DNA of 64,000 bases from Siphonodentalium dalli (lineage: Eukaryota > Mollusca > Scaphopoda > Gadilida > Siphonodentaliidae). The stretch covers positions 133,369,989 to 133,433,988 of the forward strand of contig CP136068.1 in assembly GCA_032622095.1 (NCBI GenBank), in the 5' to 3' direction. The position numbers and the translations under genes are program-made. The notes below the pieces were generated by a model that saw only the letters and a list, made by a program, of their open reading frames with translations, ran no database searches and was not told the origin of the DNA. Positions 62,084 to 64,000 of this stretch are shown here, in pieces; positions within the stretch are counted from its first letter, which is position 1, and each line of letters starts with the position of its first letter.

Positions 62084-62086
62084 CCC
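61799..62086 (-). CDS. PAN2: PAN2 exon 1 (first coding exon, start codon at 62083)
   Basis: A CTTCTTCAG acceptor lies just upstream (AG at 62088-62087), so three untranslated bases precede the ATG and at least one non-coding 5' exon must lie farther upstream. The start MDYSGMNPG resembles the vertebrate start. The 95 residues are Met-, Pro- and His-rich before entering the propeller at [13 protein letters not shown]. The donor is GTAATT, phase 0. An in-frame upstream ATG at 62119 lies inside the presumed intron and is not used in this model. Confidence 0.9.
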
Positions 62087-62110
62087 CTGAAGAAGAAAAA
62101 GAGTTGTTAA

Positions 62111-62357
62111 CACTTTCATGACTAGAGCTTACTGAAATTTTGTGAAAACGCTGTGCCAATGCATTCTCTTATATAGGATATCTTCCCGTTGGGAGCCTCG
62201 CATATATGCATGTAAGAGAATGCATTGGCCTTGATGTAGTAAGCCAGTGCATTCTCTTATATTTGTGAGGCTCCCTATGGGAGACTCGCCTATATAAGAT
62301 AATCCACTGGCACAGGATATTTAATGCTGCACCAGCACAGCTCCCTATATGAAAGGG
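62111..62357. mobile_element. TTAA-flanked MITE of the CATGAC-end family
   Basis: TTAA at 62107-62110 and 62358-62361. It lies just upstream of the PAN2 exon 1 acceptor: its TTAA is about 20 bp from the AG, at the edge of the polypyrimidine tract. Confidence 0.8.
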
Positions 62358-62559
62358 TTAATCAAGAATGAGCTTCTTTTCCTCAGAATTCTCAGAATGA
62401 GGTCCCCAGAGGGTGAATTTAGTGATGCATTTTATCATCTGCAAATTAGGAGATATAGAAACTGAACAGAAGGGAAAAAGTAACTAAAAACAATGTTAAT
62501 TTGAGACTATAGATATATCCCGGAAGATGAGGCCAAAGCAGAATGAGGGAATTTGATAG

Positions 62560-63550
62560 AGTTGACTACCAGTCGATTAGTCAACCTCCATCTCCCGGGG
62601 ACATGATTGACAATGGAACGTCTTTTCAAACAATATTTTGAAAACTGTTCTTTGTACATGTAAGTCTCTGACTACTTTACTTCATAAATATGTTGTTAAT
62701 GCCAACTTAATGGTATTTGTCACAAGAAATCCAGTCAAAAATAATAATAAGAGGCCCGATGAATGTATCTAATGTATATGAATACAGAGTAGACAGGGTA
62801 AGCATCTTGTGAAGAAATACGTATTTCCAAAATACGCAACGCCGAACAAAATCCGGAAGTGCCAAACCGGTGCTAGAAGTTTTGTTTCATAAAAAGTTCT
62901 GGGTAGATGACTTAGGATCAGTGTAGTGAATAATATACAAGCTAATTAAATCCTTTTGAGAAAACTAGGGACAACACGCATGATGAGTTGAGCTCTCGAT
63001 CTGCGTGTGCTAAGCTGTGTTACCAATTATTCTGCTGTGGTTAAGGAGTCGATTATTTAGAGCATTGCTGTAGATCACCAATAATAATATATCAATATCA
63101 ATCATTGCAACCATATAAACATGCATCAAGAATAAATGAATAAAGAATAAAGCTTTGGTTCGTACATATGATAATCTGAATTTGTGACATCACAAATTTT
63201 TTGGATAATGCGAGAAAGAAAAACAATCGTTGAGGGGAGTAGAAATGTCGTACAATAGAACTTTTCCAGTACAGTTGTTGTAATTTGAAGAGGCCAACTC
63301 AAATCAGTCAACGTGCAGACTCTCATTAGCAATAACCATCATCACCATGAGACCCCTCACAGCCACAGCATGATCTGCATGTACTTCAGTGCTTTATTTT
63401 CCAATTAATGCACAGCACTTCGGCTAAAATAAAGTGTATTGTACTGCCCTAAGTAAATGACTCATCGAAACAGGGTGGGTCTCCAGTTAAAAGTGATGTG
63501 AAACTCTCCGGTTGGGTGACTAAATAGAAATGGAGAATAATCTTGCTCAA
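62560..63550. other. Upstream of PAN2 exon 1 (5' intron or flank)
   Basis: Should contain or precede the non-coding first exon and promoter of PAN2, but no CpG-rich patch, TATA box or donor with support stands out. A remnant of the foldback MITE lies at 63025-63071. Confidence 0.3.
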
Positions 63551-63554
63551 AGTA

Positions 63555-63767
63555 CAGTAATGCCCTAATTAATCGACTCCCTAATGACAGCAGAATTATG
63601 GGTAACTTTTCAGGATTTAGTCGGAAATATGGCTTGTTGCCATTCATCGGAAAGCTCTCGGGGAGAGCTTTCCGATGAATGGCAACAAGCCATATTTCCG
63701 ACTAAATCCTGAAAAGTTACCCATAATTCTGCTGTCGTTAGGGAGTCGATTAATTAGGGCATTACTG
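63555..63767. mobile_element. 213-bp foldback MITE with TA duplication (copy 5)
   Basis: Same length and arms; TA at 63553-63554 and 63768-63769. A 47-bp remnant of another copy lies at 63025-63071. Confidence 0.92.
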
Positions 63768-64000
63768 TAGTTATTTTTATGGATATTATTCCAAATTTAC
63801 AAAACACACCGCCTGCCTTATTTATTAAATGAAATGAGTATCGATGGCAAAATCATTTGCGTTAGTTTCTCGCCGATTGTTGCATCCTGAATCGAGATGT
63901 AAATATTTACAATTGAGCATAATTCAGAAGGTGTTTTTAATGGAGTTGTATGGTCGATTTCTTTGAGATTTTGGGCGATGTTAGTAAAATGCTACATTCC

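Noticed and set aside
60481-60789. 88-residue plus-strand frame 60523-60789
   Set aside because: No recognisable domain and no splice support; low-complexity AT-rich codons.

Overview
This is a eukaryotic, metazoan window, most likely from a marine invertebrate. I lean towards a mollusc because of repeats such as AAGGGCCATAACTC and the arrays around CCAAGATGGC, which I remember as common there; this is not verified. The window is AT-rich, intron-dominated and crowded with short non-autonomous DNA transposons, hairpins and tandem arrays.

Almost the whole window is one gene read on the minus strand: PAN2, the catalytic subunit of the PAN2-PAN3 cytoplasmic poly(A) deadenylase. I placed 27 coding exons from the start codon (62083) to the stop (2083). 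All have GT-AG boundaries, the intron phases join without a break, and the summed coding length is 3774 nt (1257 residues plus stop). The domain order is an N-terminal WD40 propeller (E2-E8), a PAN3-binding linker (E9-E10), a catalytically dead ubiquitin-hydrolase-like domain (E11-E21) and a DEDDh exonuclease (E22-E27) with all catalytic residues present. Two things distinguish it from the vertebrate protein: a Lys/Glu-rich insertion (E14) and a CCCH zinc finger of C-x5-C-x4-C-x3-H spacing (E18).

Nested in intron 14, on the plus strand, is a complete-looking hAT transposon (32283-36059). It has an exact 8-bp target duplication, terminal repeats starting CAGGCCTC, and an apparently intact two-exon transposase. 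Two non-autonomous hAT-type elements with exact 8-bp duplications lie at 17604-18817 and 21212-22066. The rest of the intronic DNA holds TTAA-flanked MITEs that share a palindromic module, five copies of a 213-bp foldback MITE with TA duplications, a 6.4-kb non-coding foldback element with a satellite core (about 3673-10125), and a 160-bp array carrying paired AAGATGGC motifs (2416-3525).

The most unusual signal is that several PAN2 introns contain tandem arrays whose unit spans the neighbouring exon-intron boundary. Partial exon copies with acceptor sites precede E26 and E3. Copies of exon ends with their 5' splice sites follow E20 and E23. A run of about twenty 21-bp units carrying the GTAAGT donor follows E13. 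Weaker acceptor-side arrays precede E4 and E24. These could act as decoy or alternative splice sites, or record repeated slippage at exon edges.
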